A program made the translations under genes and the position numbers. A model generated the notes under the pieces. It saw only the letters and a list, made by a program, of their open reading frames with translations. It was not told where the DNA came from and made no database searches. 64,000 nucleotides of DNA, taken from the NCBI GenBank assembly GCA_030141605.1, contig JAQGDQ010000003.1, positions 124,001 through 188,000 of the forward strand. Direction: 5' to 3'. Source of the stretch: Tubiluchus corallicola (taxonomy: Eukaryota; Priapulida; Priapulimorpha; Priapulimorphida; Tubiluchidae). Position 1 is the first letter of the stretch. Every line of letters begins with the position of its first letter. Shown here one piece after another: positions 27,343 through 36,100 of the stretch.

Positions 27343-29438
27343 TGTATGTATGTATGTATGTATGTATGTATGTATGTATGTATGTATGTATGTATGTATG
27401 TATGTATGTATGTATGTATGTATGTATGTATGTATGTATGTATGTATGTATGTATGTATGTATGTATACAATTTTTTTATAAACATTTATTTGAAATACA
27501 GTAAGTCCTCAATTAACGACTCCCCGTTTAGCAAAGTTTCGTCTTAACGACGCTGAACATTTGACACCTTTTTCTCACTTAACGACGCATGTTTCATTTT
27601 AACGATGATTGTTTTATTTTGCTCACAACCGTTTTATTTTATCAACAACGTTTTTTACCTAATCTGAAGCATTAAAACGGTACATATTGCGTTATTCTGT
27701 TCTAAAAATACATTAGTAACCTAAACAGTGCAATTATTATTCTGCATTTGCTTCCCGACTGACTATATGTGCGCTTGCAAAAGTCGGCATAGTTAAAACT
27801 ACATTGCTTCAAAGTAAAATGCACCAAAAATTTGGTCTAATGTCAATTATTTGTATTTGATAAAAACCATGTATGTATATATATATATATTGGACTTTTA
27901 TATTCTAGCATCAAATTTTTAAGAAAGTGTTGAAGAAACACTAAAAATTTAATTTGATAACTCTTTATCCATTTTTCTGCCTGGAAACTAATACTATAAT
28001 TGTAAAAACTTGTATTTTCAAACTCTGATAGTAGCTCCTAGAAGCAGTCATTTTGCTTCGGGTTTTTTCTGTTGCCAAACCCAGACCTTCACCTGGAAAA
28101 GCCATCTACTGGATTTAAACAGAACTTCAATGTACTCTTTCAAAATCCGTAGCAACCAACATTTGTGCAGTTGCTAAGTGTTTTGTAGAAACACGACAAA
28201 AACAAAGGCTAACTTTAACAGTGATTTTCTCAAGGTTATGTTTTTCAGTGCGTATCGTGGATTATCTAAGCTTAGAAATAACATAGAGGGATGAGCTTGG
28301 TATCAAAATGATCCTCATAAAATGGAGATTAAGGATATTTGAATAACTAGAAAACCTTAGTTGTCGACTATGGACGATTTTGCTGTGCAAGCACTATACT
28401 ATACTAAATTATAGTGGTTCTAGCCCCTTGTATCAAACAAGATATTTGCCAATTTATAAGCCTCCACACACCCGAATTTAAACTTTATGCCAAGGAATTT
28501 TGTCTGCAACAAAGTTGTTGCTATAACAACCAGATTAGTATTACATGAAATTGTTTCAAGGTTGCTTCATACATGCTTGGCTTTCACTACTCAGTGTTTA
28601 ACTGCTAACTGTCTATATATAGCTTCAACGTTAAGGAAGGACAACCTCTAGTAAGTCTAGCTATATGTTATAGAAAGATGGGTGATTTAAAGCAAACAGA
28701 AAAAAAATATTCAGTAGAAATATGAATAAAACGCATAAAATGTTTGATTTATATGATTTAAGCAGCATTGATTTTTGCTTTTAGAACATATCTCAATTCT
28801 TTTACATTACTGTCTGTGTGGAAGTCTTGGTTTCATTTAACGACGTTTTGCTTAACGTCGCTTTTTCTGGAACGTATTGGCATCATTAAGTGAGGACTTT
28901 CTGTAATCGCCTTTGGCAAACAGCAAATAAATGCTGATTAAGTTGTCTCGGCTGCAAAATTTATAGGAGTGCAGTTTAACAGGAAAAACGTGTCTATTAC
29001 AAAATATACGTAGCTATTCCATTTGTTAATTAAAATAATTAAAACGGTTAGATGAACGAGTATATTGCTGTCCCACGTCAAATACGATGACATTCTGTTC
29101 ATAACTTAGTAGAGAACTACCAGAACGAAAAACTGAAATTTTTAATTGTGTCGAGTCAAAGTTATTTATATTAAAAAGTACTACGTTTGTTTGATAGGTT
29201 TATTAGTCGTTCTCTCTCTACTGGCAACGGGCAATGTTTAAATGCTTAACCAAAACTAAGTCACCTGGATTTACTTTATGCAATACATTCTTTCATTGAC
29301 TTTTTTCAGATTGAACGTTTAGTTGGTTAATTTATGGTTAGTTGGATTCTATTTCTATTTCAGTCATATGTGATAGATGTTGTGGTGACTTTGGATGGTG
29401 ACTCACAGACAGTTAATGAGAAAATGATGGTGTTATAA
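118..29438 (+). CDS. RRM-Tudor protein (four RRM-like modules plus extended Tudor domain), 5' partial
   Basis: Exons: 118-177, 346-470, 4312-4370, 5434-5579, 7089-7240, 8214-8272, 9909-10018, 10678-10793, 11890-11948, 12443-12561, 12750-12943, 13289-13359, 15071-15147, 19514-19669, 20578-20645, 23247-23378, 24756-24877, 25427-25581, 26945-27045, 29364-29438. All have GT-AG introns and matching phases, giving 717 residues to a TAA. RRM-like modules lie near residues 37-115, 150-232, 258-330 and 385-448; β3 strands such as VFVRYKTLEEA and VFVRFKTIEEG are visible, but RNP motifs are degenerate. After a Ser-rich linker (about 450-520) comes an extended Tudor domain (530-700) with the core RVFYIDYGNTIDI, whose aromatic/Asn residues form the methyl-arginine cage in this family. 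RRM plus Tudor resembles TDRD10; orthology is inferred. Tudor proteins of this kind usually act in germ granules. The first exon (118-177) is the weakest, supported mainly by phase. The start codon lies outside the window. Confidence 0.85.
2026..3599 (-). pseudogene. Decayed intronless secreted-protein-like sequence nested in intron 2 of the RRM-Tudor gene
   Basis: On the minus strand, an ATG at 3599 opens a 121-codon frame (3599-3234) beginning with a clear signal-peptide-like segment (PVLPLFVVLLFYANC). Further long frames follow in the same direction at 3052-2780, 2574-2386 and 2346-2026. They have spaced cysteines and N-glycosylation-type Asn-X-Ser/Thr sites, but lie in three different frames separated by stops. 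The last two share a frame and are separated by two stops. No consistent splice sites join them. This looks like a retrocopy or broken gene for an extracellular cysteine-containing protein, family not recognised. The first frame could instead be a genuine exon. Confidence 0.4.
4590..5070 (+). repeat. Dispersed repeat family, copy 1 (intron 3)
   Basis: Matches 15265-15725 in the same orientation and 37870-38265 in reverse. Shared stretches include AATTTGCAAAAAACT and a GC-richer core around GGCGGTGGTTGCCGCC. This copy alone contains a 56-base palindrome (4979-5034) as an insertion. Type of element unknown. Confidence 0.65.
4979..5034. repeat. Near-perfect 27-bp-arm palindrome
   Basis: Arms 4979-5005 and 5008-5034 differ at one position (T versus C, a G-T wobble in RNA) and have a two-base loop. 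It interrupts copy 1 of the dispersed repeat. Confidence 0.9.
5890..6528. mobile_element. hAT-like non-autonomous element, 639 bp, in intron 4
   Basis: Imperfect inverted ends (AGGCCTGTAATGAT at the left; the right reads TAGGGCTGTAATGAT on the other strand) are flanked by 8-base repeats ATATCTAT and ATGTCTAG that agree at 6 of 8 positions. That is the target-site length of hAT transposons. No transposase frame. Confidence 0.6.
7440..7585 (-). mobile_element. tRNA-Leu/Ser-like SINE head
   Basis: Reading the minus strand gives GGTTGGATGGCCAAGTGGTC (A box TGGCCAAGTGG, as in leucine/serine tRNAs) and then a decayed B box GAGTTTGAGACTAG at suitable distance. Acceptor and anticodon arms do not pair as in a functional tRNA. 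It is unlike the SINE family at 8.7/9.3 kb. Confidence 0.5.
8680..8965 (+). mobile_element. tRNA-derived SINE copy, left arm of an inverted pair
   Basis: Shares about 270 bases with the complement of 9228-9505. A tRNA-like head carries an A-box-like CAGATGGTTTAGTG and a B-box-like GTGAGCCCGATACC, followed by a non-tRNA body. Located in intron 6. Confidence 0.55.
9228..9505 (-). mobile_element. tRNA-derived SINE copy, right arm of an inverted pair
   Basis: On the minus strand the element has an A-box-like CCAGTGGTACAGTG and a good B box in GAGTTCGATACCATGG at tRNA-like spacing, with the same flanking body as the 8680-8965 copy. The two arms are about 260 bases apart and could fold into a long RNA duplex in the pre-mRNA. 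Confidence 0.6.
9577..9833. repeat. Long imperfect hairpin (foldback) upstream of exon 7
   Basis: The left arm begins TCAAAATAGAATTTTGTTGC. The right arm ends at 9833 and reads TCAAAATAGAATTTTATTGC from the other strand. Homology continues inward through TAGAAAGCAAAGAAATTTT in both arms, leaving only a short loop. It ends 75 bases before exon 7 of the RRM-Tudor gene. A foldback/MITE-type element is likely. Confidence 0.7.
10678..12561 (+). other. RRM module 3
   Basis: Exons 10678-10793, 11890-11948 (again 59 bp) and 12443-12561. β1 is NVVIVSNFDSNL, helix 1 is LEFFKGLFYKYKV, and β3/helix 2 is CYLQLLSREEAEKAVSEFNG, ending in a β4 HSLLVAL. The phase pattern is 1-0-2-1. Sequence identity with modules 1 and 2 is low, but exon architecture is the same. 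Confidence 0.8.
10945..11656. mobile_element. hAT-like non-autonomous element, 712 bp, in intron 8
   Basis: Ends are TAGGGAT and ATCCCTA, with longer imperfect inverted arms rich in AAATTCGAA-like repeats (10945-11045 and 11480-11656). Flanking 8-mers GTATTAAT and ATACTAAT match at 6 of 8, consistent with a decayed hAT target duplication. No coding capacity. Confidence 0.6.
13405..13978. mobile_element. Internally deleted copy of the Tigger-like element, inverted orientation, in intron 12
   Basis: Begins CAGTAAGTCCTTGCTATGAG and ends with the complementary terminus TTACTG. It matches both ends of the 27499-28903 element in reverse orientation, with the middle missing, for 574 bp in all. Confidence 0.7.
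14150..14720. mobile_element. Second fragment of the Tigger-like family, internal part only
   Basis: Resembles, in reverse complement, the internal segment of the 27499-28903 element around 27780-28320; for example, GAGGATCATTTTGATACCAA is shared. This is the segment missing from the 13405-13978 copy. No termini were found, so it may be a second truncated insertion or a rearranged remainder of the same one. Confidence 0.6.
15265..15725 (+). repeat. Dispersed repeat family, copy 2 (intron 13)
   Basis: Homologous to 4590-5070, for example AATTTGCAAAAAACTGTATG and a core GGCGCGGTGGTAGCCGCC. It ends near the shared motif TATTACTAAATCCTTTTT. No coding frame. Confidence 0.65.
16789..18327 (+). CDS. 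Mitochondrial-clan cytochrome P450, intronless, nested in intron 13 of the RRM-Tudor gene
   Basis: A single uninterrupted frame of 512 residues. The first ATG is at 16789 with A at -3; a TTG codon 21 bases upstream is in frame but not needed. The N-terminus (MTLMHRQVSSVLPKW) is basic and lacks the long hydrophobic anchor of microsomal P450s, fitting a mitochondrial presequence. Landmarks: I-helix AGVDTTS at residues 321-327, ExxR in FRETLRLYP (E377, R380), and haem loop FGFGVRSCIGRR with the thiolate Cys459 followed by LAELEM, as in CYP24/CYP27/CYP11-type enzymes. Such enzymes take electrons from adrenodoxin and hydroxylate sterols or other lipids; the substrate here is unknown. Lack of introns in an intron-rich region suggests a retrocopy that stayed functional. 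All key residues are intact. A poly(A) signal lies at 18718. Confidence 0.95.
   Translation: MTLMHRQVSSVLPKWTNSLMFCGKATYGVAATSSKLNVHEHKHVKDFADMPGYKGLAGYLDFCKKIANAKTFYEQFMLDFEKFKTHTLRTKFVLRDMVITFSVEEAAKIYRSSGKYPSRIPFDHILAYLEESNESKGILTYEGTDWHRMRNAVNKRMMRPQLVIENEERINDVITDMIGRIRYMRDKHGGYIPGMTNEAYKWSMESIASILFEERLGCLKEPVPAESQNFIDAVGAVFENGPYVIGLAKLQQKLRTPPWKKFSAGFDYLYDFTRKTINKKLQKLDSSPENEKDSSLMSFILSSEQLSRKEAFSLISELFFAGVDTTSNTLCFALHLLAQNPNVQAQLLHEVLSIGRNKIPSAHNVHNMSFLKAVFRETLRLYPIASIMARVTEKDLVLDGYHIPKNTLCGLDLYTMGRSKELFRDPEKFDPSRWQRSINADHAPSPFASTPFGFGVRSCIGRRLAELEMYLMMARIMQQFELKPHGSGQLNVIQRGLLTPGPEIPIQFIDRK
18718..18723 (+). terminator. Polyadenylation signal of the nested P450 gene
   Basis: A canonical AATAAA hexamer lies about 390 bases after the P450 stop and upstream of exon 14 of the host gene. 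Strong use would compete with full-length host transcripts if both genes are expressed in one cell (inference). Confidence 0.5.
22755..22794. repeat. Perfect 18-bp-arm palindrome, 4-base loop
   Basis: ATTACATAAATAGTTAAT at 22755-22772 is followed, after AATA, by its exact reverse complement at 22777-22794. In intron 15. Confidence 0.9.
27313..27467. repeat. (TATG)n microsatellite
   Basis: About 39 uninterrupted tetranucleotide units, preceded by a short (TG)n/(TA)n run. Because the unit length is not a multiple of three, reading frames through it give meaningless Met-Tyr-Val-Cys or Thr-Tyr-Ile-His repeats. Confidence 0.98.
27499..28903. mobile_element. Non-autonomous Tigger-like element, 1405 bp, in intron 19
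   Basis: Inverted termini CAGTAAGTCCTCAATTAACG at the left and its imperfect complement at the right (reading CAGAAAGTCCTCACTTAATG from the other end), flanked by TA. CAGTAAGTCCTC-type ends are characteristic of Tigger/pogo-related elements. No transposase frame is visible. Internal sequence is shared with copies at 13405-13978 and 14150-14720. Confidence 0.75.
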
Positions 29439-30067
29439 CACACATCATCGGCTAAGACAGCTGAAAATACTGCAAATGTGCTACAGGTCCTGCATGATAT
29501 TAATTAAATTATTTTTAATACGTAACAGTGCATGCAGAAAGAGCTTTACCTGTTACAGTTGACGAAGACTTATCAGGCATACATATTATGTTATCGTCAT
29601 TTGTTTCGTGCCTTACCTTCTGTCAGTAGCCAACTGCCTGTTGTACTGTCACAAGCAGTTCTCCAAAACCTGACAGAATACACAGGTTGCAGATGGACAG
29701 TAGTGACTTTGCTGCAACAATGTTGCAATTGTTCATAATTATTCTAGTAAAAATGTAAAGCTATCATGTATATTGAACCCAATGAATTATAATACACTTG
29801 TAACAAATGGGCAAACTGTGGTGTCGTAAAGATTGATAGTCAATACATGTCCAAGATAATATTTTGTTAGCATTAAAATAATTTGCTTGTACCACAAAAT
29901 TAAAATGTTTGTATAACTGAGCACTTGCATTCTGTAAAACTGAAAAATTCTGGCTTTAACCATCTGTTTTTGAAGTTTCGTTCAAATTCAGTGAAGCACT
30001 TTTTTGCAGAGTTGCATCCAGTTTATTGTTTTATAATTAAAATTGAGGTGTTCAGATAATTGAAGGC

Positions 30068-30073
30068 AATAAA
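30068..30073 (+). terminator. Candidate polyadenylation signal of the RRM-Tudor gene
   Basis: AATAAA located 630 bases after the TAA at 29436-29438. A weaker ATTAAA lies about 190 bases nearer. No transcript evidence is available. Confidence 0.35.
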
Positions 30074-30824
30074 ATGATCTTTGCTGCCTTCAATGCAAGG
30101 CCATTAAATGTCATTGTTTTAATGAATATCACAAATGGCATCTTTAGCACATTTATTTAATTAACATAGAGCATTAATTTCATAGTTCAAATTAACTGTG
30201 AGTATATGCTTTAGTTTTTTGACGACTAGGAAACATACTGCATAGTTGCAATAGCTGTTTTAATTTAAAGCAAGTTCTTGCATGTCTTAATATACGTACT
30301 TATGTATTTAACTGCTTTTAATATAGTGGCTTGGTCACACTCAGTATTTTCTGTAATATTAACACGTTCTGATTTTAAAGTGAAGTAGTATTAAATTATA
30401 GTACATATAACTGATTATAGTTGATACTTATGTAAAACTATGTTAGTAGTATTATAAAACTTTAATAGGATTTTATAAGAACAATAATTATACTGTGTTG
30501 TCATTATGTTTTGAATTCTTGCTTAACAAATTTACCATATGATGATACAAACCCATAATTGATTAAATTTTTACACACAACTCGAAAGACAGGAAAGTTG
30601 GAACACAGCCTTATTTTAAACTGGGGAAATTTGATTCACAAGGCCGATGCCACTGGGGCACCATATTCTAAGGTGATTATGACAGTCCTAAGTTCATCCC
30701 AATAACTGGACAACCCTTTCAGCATTTCCAATATTAGATCGCTCACACTAGAATGATTCTGACTACTTAGATGATTATTTTATCACTTTTCAAGCTCAAA
30801 ATTGATGAAAAAATCATTTAATTA

Positions 30825-31508
30825 CCGTATTTTCCCATGTATAAGAGACCCTTTTTTGCTCAGAATTTTCACTTTAAAAATAGGGGGTCTCTTATACATG
30901 GGAGTAAGTCTTTTCAATAAGATGCATAAATTGTGACACTAATGATTTTAAAGAAATAAGTGCTCTACAACTGTTTTATTTCGAATAATTATAGTTTCCT
31001 TTCAATAAATCTTCTCCATGGCTAAATTCTAATGATAAAATTAATGTACCGGGTAAGTTATTATTTTTTTAAATGTCTCTTTGGTATTGGAGAGAAATCG
31101 ATTGTTCTGCAGCCAATCAACGTATCTGCATAAGCTCTCTGCATGCCCGTCGACGTCATTGATACGTCGGCAGAGGTCAACGAGATGAGTCAGCCTAAGC
31201 AAGGCGTGTCGCGTTCGACTATGAAGCGGTTGTAAGCAATACAAGCATCGTGACACAGGCATTATCTCCTCGTTTTCTCTTATCTCCATGGACGGCACAG
31301 AGGACAATGCCATTTTTGAGCAGAGTGACTCCTCTGATGATGAACTGGCTGGAATTGCTGAAGGTCTGACTCCAGTTGATATTTTTGATGAGAGTGATGA
31401 GGAATTTAATGATTTCTATGATGAATAAAGTTATTCATTACTAAAAAACTTTTTTCCAGAATTTTTGCCTAAAAATTGAAGGGGTCTCTTATACATGGGA
31501 AAATACGG
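30825..31508. mobile_element. Pogo/Tc1-like DNA transposon remnant, 684 bp, TA target duplication
   Basis: Near-perfect terminal inverted repeats of about 35 bp (starting CCGTATTTTCCCATGTATAA) flanked by TA on both sides. Inside, on the plus strand, an ATG at 31288 begins MDGTEDNAIFEQSDSSDDEL and continues as a very acidic tail to a stop at 31426-31428. A DGTED motif followed by an acidic end resembles the C-terminus of pogo/Tigger-type DDE transposases. The catalytic region is deleted, so it would depend on a transposase elsewhere. Confidence 0.75.
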
Positions 31509-33145
31509 TAGTTAGGATTGCTCTAGTATGAGAGATCTAACATCGAAATGGTGAATTTGGTTGGCCAGCTATAAGGGATGAACTTTGTACCTTCTTGATC
31601 ACTGAGTGATATTGTGGTCTAGTTTCTGATTTGTGTTCCTACTTTTCACACTTCCTGTCTTTCAAGTTTGACATCAAAACTTAATTAATTGTGGGTGTGT
31701 ATTACAGTTAACGAAAATCTTGGCATTAAGATCATGAATAATTGAAGTTTACCTTACGACATGCTCTAGCTACTGTTTTTTAATTAAAGTATCTAATGTT
31801 AACTTAACTTGTTTTAAAGATGCGTGTTTTCATTAATATGTCATCACAGTGAAAACTTTAAAGCTCAAGGAACCTATGAATTAATTGACCTAGAAGTCCA
31901 AGATCAATAACAATTAAATTAGTCAGTAAGAGCAAGATTTGTGTACAAATGTATTGTTTGGAGTTATCCAATTTTTTGGCCATAATTGAATATTGTAACC
32001 TTATACCAATAACACATTAATTTTCATTGAATTTTGAAAGCATTACAATGATAGTATGTGACAATAACAATACACCAAATATAACAAAAATGAATATTAT
32101 TTTAATTTTCAAATTACAAAAATTTCTGTTAACACATTAAACAATAACATTTTAACAATAACTGTAAATTTATACACAACATTTAAACATCTATTTGAAA
32201 GTCTTAACAAGACTAAAATTTAATTGTGCATTGTTGGTAACAGAATGTTTGCTGGGAGAAAAAATTCAATTTTAACTTTTCAGCATTAAAGAGAGTTGGT
32301 ATACAGTGGAATTGGGCCATGCCACAAAAATGAGACAGTGTAAAAGTAGTGAAATACAACATACATGTAATGTGATTTCTATACTGTTACAAACGTCATG
32401 TTTTTAATTTTATCAATGCAAAAATACAATACAGCGCATTGCAGATCACGCCAGGTGTTTAAAAAAACAATAAACCAAACCTTTTACTTTTTGCTTGTAT
32501 ATTAAAGTATCGAAGGGAAGATCTGTGTCACATGACAAAAAACCAAAGATGTGAATGTTTTGCTATGTTACAACTTGCCGGAATGTTACTGTAATTTAAT
32601 TATGTACTTATTTATTTGATATGACACGAGAAAAGCAAGAACAGGGAAATTTAAATAGGATAAAATCTCTAATTATTAATGATCTTAAAATTAGAATGGA
32701 ATTTGAACAGGAGAAAATTTTCATAAAGAATAACCATTATGAAGCAGGCGCTTCAGCCCATCTCAAACTAGATGTCACCGAAAGGCAAAATGAGGACCAC
32801 TAAAACTTCTGATTCAGTAGGTCATCAGAAAATATGCTCATCTGAAGAGGCAGAAAATACTTGCTTCGCATGCAAATTAGCAAACTAATTTTCCCTCACA
32901 TTCATTCCTTGCCTTGAATGTATTTGTGTGGAATCCCTCAATTCTTAATAGAATTAAAAAACGAATGTTATCAGTTATAAAGTTACAACAATAAATCAGC
33001 ATAACGTATTTACAATAAAATACTAATATCACATGCATCACGAATCACTGACATTCTTTTTTGATCACCAATTCACTTTCTGAGAGTCACAAAAACCTCC
33101 AAATGTTTGTGTTTATGTTAATACTGTATTTGCATGGTCAGAAGT

Positions 33146-36100
33146 TTACTTTTTCTTTATTTCCTTGTAGTCCTTATTTCGCCGTGGATGAAATTTGATG
33201 AGTGTCGTGTATTTTTGGAGCAACTGTTTCCAATAACAGGAAACATCTTCCATTCTCAAATGATCCCAAATGAACCGAAATCCCCTAAAATAAAGATTAT
33301 TTTATTTTCTTTACCATTTCTTATAAATTAAAAACAAAATTACTTGATTTTTTCTTATTAATATTTCAAGAAACATCTATCATAATAGGCTAGATGCTCA
33401 TAAATTTTATTTACATGGGCACCTCGTGTTCATTTTCAACAACATCTTGCTAAAAAATTGCCCATCTTTTTTTCAAAACCAAGTTATTGCAAATAGTTTT
33501 AATATCTGAAATTGTAAATATTCACGAAAAAAGTTGTTAATCTATCCTTCATAAACAGCAGATATTACTAATATAACAAAACAAAGGGGAAAATGCTCTC
33601 AAATAATATGGTGAAACTGCAGCTGTAAAAAAAGTGCAGATCCCTAATCTTTAAGAATGAGACAGAGAAGGTCTCACAGTGAGATTCTCAATGCACTGTC
33701 ATCTTGTGCAATTAAATTGCAATTAAGTTAGCTATTAAAACAACAAACCTGTCAGCAATTTGCTTGGCAACTACATCATTTTCTTTCACAAATTCTAATT
33801 TGTCCCTGTAAAATGTTATAACTGTAGTAGCACAAAAAGAGGGAAAAATCATTGCTAAGAACCACAAGTGAAATTCTTCCAAGCAAGCTGCTTATGGTAG
33901 AGGTTTTAACAATAACCGTACATATTGATACAAAAAAAATGTATCGAAGTTATTCTGGGAATATCATTGTCATATAAATTTGGTGCATGCCACCTTTATA
34001 AAATCATTTCATAAAGGTCTTTCATTTATCCATTGGAATTATAAAAAAAAACTAAAAAAGTTATTTACAAGTTATCCAAGCTAATAGAAGTTTTATCTAA
34101 ACTCAGATATTCTTTGAACTTATGCCCTAATTTATTTTTACCTTCAATATAGCATCTTGGCATGGGGATCCACCTCTCAGACAACATTACAACCCCTTGT
34201 TACTCAACAGAATAAAATAGTTAAAATACTAACGTTTGCCATATTCAGAGGTCATGCCACTCAGTCTTAATGTTAAACTCAGCCTGCTCAAACTAACTGA
34301 TATACATAAATTAAAATTGGCCAAACTTGACAAATTGTACAAATTTGAAAGTCCTAGCTTACATGCAAATTATTACACCCATTTCTGACATCCGTTTTTA
34401 TTATACAAGACCTATCACAAATAATACTTTTTATAACAGACGTTTTAACACTACAACTACACTGGGACAAAAATCATTAAAATACCAGGGAGCAAAACTC
34501 TGGAATTCTTCAGCCCCTCAAATTATAACCCTTGGCACTCTTAACATATTAAGTAAAAGATATAAAAAGGATTGTTCTTGACCTATATTACTTGATGTAA
34601 GCATAAAAATTTTCAAAAATTTGTATTCTATTCAGCACTTTTAGTTATGAGTATTTTATGTTCTTTTCATTTTGTTTTGCTTAAATATTAAAGCATGTGT
34701 TTTTGAGTTATGTTATGATTTTTTTGGTTTCAATGGTTATTGCGAGTTGTTTCATTTATGATTTTGTTTTGTCTCATAGCTTACTGCACAATTTTGAAGC
34801 TTCACGCATGTATTGACTTCCGTAATTAGCACATTTAAATGTGCATGTCGCTTTAGTTGTTTAAAATTATATAATGTCAATTAATTCTGGTTTTGCATTA
34901 ATTTTGTTAATTTTTAACTGTGCTGTTGCTTATTATTCAGTTTTCCCATTGTGAACCTGTCATTTCTTTACTGTGCTCTAGTGTTCTTAACCAGGCATGT
35001 ATGAAAGCTACAGAATCTCTAAAATAAGGGTGGCTGATGTAATTGACCATATGGTCATTGAGGTGCATTTCTCCACACCACATTGTAATTGTATTTCCTT
35101 CTACACTACAAATATTCTTCATCTTAATAAATTTTAAAAATATCTGAATGTTTCTGTTCACTGTTAAACTTGCAGAAGATAAATAACTATATCTTATCTT
35201 ATCTTATCTTATCTTATCTTATCTTATCTTATCTTATCTTATCTTATCTTATCTTATCTTATCTTATCTTATCTTATCTTATTTTAAGGTTGTCTGAATA
35301 CTTTTCTGCAATAGTTGTCTTTAGTCAGTTCCATTGTCTTTCCGTAACATATATAAGAATATTTTATAAATGATTCTAACAGATAAACATGTCAACAATT
35401 ATGCACACTTATCAGAAATGAAATCATACCAAGCATCGCTGAAATCAGTCTTTAACGGAACATAGTGGACCCACGGCTTCATTGCAAAATAGAAAAATTC
35501 ATTCCATTCTTCCCCTACGTGAAATACAAGTGATTTGCACAGGAATAGATGCTTGAAACGAAAGCTTGCTGCCACGCCTCGGAAATTATATAAATATCTG
35601 ATAAAAACAAAAGTTATCATCAAAACTAACTAATAACAGCTATTCACTTTAATTATGATTAAAGTAAATTGAAACCAAGAAACACATTTGACACATTTCT
35701 TCTCTACCTGAAAACCTTGTCTTCAAAAATGAAAGATGACTGAGGTCACATAATCCCGACTTAAGTGATTCAATGACTACAGATACGTAGCTGCGGACTT
35801 AAAGTAAAAGTGTCACTAAATTTCAGTGAAAAATAAACTGTGGTGAAATTATGGCAAAACTAAACGAAAAAACTGTTTATTTCATTTTAAATTCTTTCTA
35901 CACTCATACAGTTAAAACAAATTGTTAAACTAAATACACTATGAGTTTTTATTACAGTACATTTCACATGTATATATCACTTTAATAGCTCAGAGATTCA
36001 CAGCATACAAGATCATTTCCATTGTGCTCCAGAGATTGCTTATTTCATCCTGTGACTAGCATGCTATAACTATGCTTGGCCAACTTTGAAAAAGCATCGG

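Larger units (their letters stand above)
29439..33145. other. Convergent intergenic region between the RRM-Tudor gene and POGLUT1
   Basis: Holds the presumed 3' UTRs of both genes and the pogo-like element at 30825-31508. After the TAA at 29436 the same frame stays open for 16 more codons before a CAG/GT. Short frames at 29532-29738 and 32621-32803 have no recognisable similarity. Otherwise AT-rich sequence with nothing I can assign. Confidence 0.7.

Noticed and set aside
27223-27547. Long frames on both strands encoding Met-Tyr-Val-Cys or Thr-Tyr-Ile-His repeats
   Set aside because: Entirely produced by the (TATG)n microsatellite; no flanking splice or coding signal.
31041-31313. 90-codon minus-strand frame
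   Set aside because: Lies inside the pogo-like element antisense to its acidic-tail frame; no motif recognised.
34937-35161. Minus-strand frame as an extra POGLUT1 exon
   Set aside because: No similarity to POGLUT1, and exon 7 joins exon 8 (33749-33805) perfectly in phase and alignment.
35170-35373. Leu-Ser-Tyr-Ile repeat frame
   Set aside because: Translation of the (ATCTT)n microsatellite.
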